This document shows positions 63,457 to 64,000 of a stretch of DNA of 64,000 nt, one piece after another. This stretch comes from Phallusia mammillata. Taxonomy: Eukaryota > Chordata > Ascidiacea > Phlebobranchia > Ascidiidae. The notes under the pieces were generated by a model. The model searched no databases. It was not told the origin of the DNA and saw only the letters and a program-made list of their open reading frames with translations. How positions within the stretch are numbered: the first letter of the stretch is position 1; each line of letters opens with the position of its first letter. Location of the stretch: the NCBI GenBank assembly GCA_003260075.1, contig QLIY01000346.1, forward strand, positions 16,528 through 80,527, given 5' to 3'. The position numbers were made by a program, and so were the translations under genes.

Positions 63457-63548
63457 ATCCTGCGTTACACAAAGCAATTCGGACATAAACATTTGACCAA
63501 TTTTAGGCAGTTACCTCATCACCAAGGGTACAGAGCGGTACTTTAAAG
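63138..63548 (+). repeat. Direct duplication around a G77 run, one copy with a hAT insertion
   Basis: ACACAAAGCAATTCGGACAT through GAGCGGTACTTTAAAG occurs at ~63154-63235 and again at ~63468-63548. In the first copy CTTTAAAG is followed by the hAT end CAGGGGTGGGCAACC (63236). In the second it continues as GCTCCACTTT. The G run is at 63378-63454. Confidence 0.8.
63236..63377. mobile_element. 5' part of a hAT-type element, cut by a G run
   Basis: Starts CAGGGGTGGGCAACCAGCGG with GCGGCCC motifs, as in the element at 38823-39452, directly after the 8-mer CTTTAAAG. It is truncated by the G77 run, so the far terminus is not seen. Confidence 0.75.
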
Positions 63549-63564
63549 GCTCCACTTTATAGTA

Positions 63565-63773
63565 TTAATTGGAAACAATCATCCTTGCCAAAATCACGCC
63601 ACTAATCGAACCATTCTTTTCCCCTGAACAATTCGGGTTCAGAAAACAACGTTGTACCAGTAAACAAATCCTGGCTTTAACATCACACAATGAAAGAAAT
63701 GCGAAGTAAAAACCAATCACATTTGTAGGTTTATCAACTACCTATGATACAGTATGGCATGATGGTCTTGTAC
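63565..63773 (+). pseudogene. Non-LTR retrotransposon reverse-transcriptase fragment
   Basis: One frame reads ILAKITPLIEPFFSPEQFGF, RKQRCTSKQILALTSHNERN, a TAA, then FVGLSTTYDTVWHDGLV. This matches the SxEQFGFRxxRST...QIL and FxDLxxAYDTVWHxGL motifs of Jockey/CR1-like LINE reverse transcriptases, including palm motif A. The TAA and the first D of motif A reading as G show it is dead. It is cut by the G10 run at 63774-63783, and 63620-63707 is repeated from ~63785. Confidence 0.8.
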
Positions 63774-63877
63774 GGGGGGGGGGACCCCTGAACAATTCGG
63801 GTTCAGAAAACAACGTTGTACCAGTAAACAATTCCTGGCTTTAACATCACACAATGAAAGGAATGCGTAGTAAAAAC

Positions 63878-64000
63878 TAGAGATGTACCGAATATTCGGT
63901 TTGCCGGATTTATTCGGCCGAATCGGTCATTTTTGCAAAGATTCGGTTTCGGCCGAATAATTTGTTGCGATTCGGCCGAAACCGAATCTTTTACGAACAC
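63878..64000. mobile_element. Start of a TAGAGATGTACC MITE running off the window
   Basis: TAGAGATGTACCGAATATTC with TTCGGCCGAA repeats matches the left end of the element at 807-1363. The right end and target duplication are outside the window. Confidence 0.65.

Overview
This window is animal nuclear DNA. It is AT-rich, has many short exons separated by small GT-AG introns, and carries many short hAT-type transposable elements. The conserved genes read clearly as metazoan: NEDD4, TIMM44, HSBP1, MAF1 and an SLC49/FLVCR-like transporter. Compact introns, a probable lineage-specific large-GTPase cluster and apparently high allelic divergence would fit an ascidian tunicate, but that placement is inference; I see no species-specific marker.

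Layout. 1-13.7 kb holds two tandem atlastin/GBP-like dynamin-superfamily GTPases. Copy A is only its 3' half and is open. Copy B covers the G domain to the C-terminus but carries stops and frameshifts. Both end in an unusual Gly/Ala-rich hydrophobic tail. 16.08-16.83 kb is an unrecognised 249-aa ORF. 20.1-20.35 kb is HSBP1. 23.3-40.5 kb (minus) is a complete 25-exon NEDD4-family E3 ubiquitin ligase (C2, four WW, HECT). 41.7-45.3 kb (plus) is a complete 8-exon TIMM44, head-to-head with NEDD4. 46.9-47.8 kb (minus) is the two-exon MAF1. 53.4-58.0 kb holds two convergent MFS transporter copies of SLC49/FLVCR type, with relic fragments beyond them. 63.6-63.8 kb is a non-LTR retrotransposon reverse-transcriptase relic. 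The conserved genes are housekeeping genes (mitochondrial import, ubiquitin ligation, Pol III repression, HSF regulation) and do not form one pathway.

Assembly structure. About 36 pure C or G runs punctuate the window. Most are 10-12 nt; the rest are 44-93 nt. Many are flanked by a copy of the sequence just before them (A - C10 - A'), differing by a few substitutions and indels. One sits inside the most conserved part of the NEDD4 HECT domain. The runs are all C before ~17.5 kb, all G from 19.3 to 48.6 kb, all C from 49.9 to 55.5 kb, then all G. Single N characters lie at two of the three switches. The simplest reading is that these are filled scaffold gaps between unmerged allelic contigs, with re-oriented contigs showing G instead of C. 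Read counts of 'tandem duplications', poly-Pro/poly-Gly ORFs and the 58-62 kb triplication in that light.

The best candidate for under-described biology is the GTPase cluster: an atlastin-like G domain, an extended multi-exon helical stalk and a glycine-zipper-like C-terminus with two alternative terminal exons. The rest is well explained by known families and hAT elements with 8-bp target duplications.
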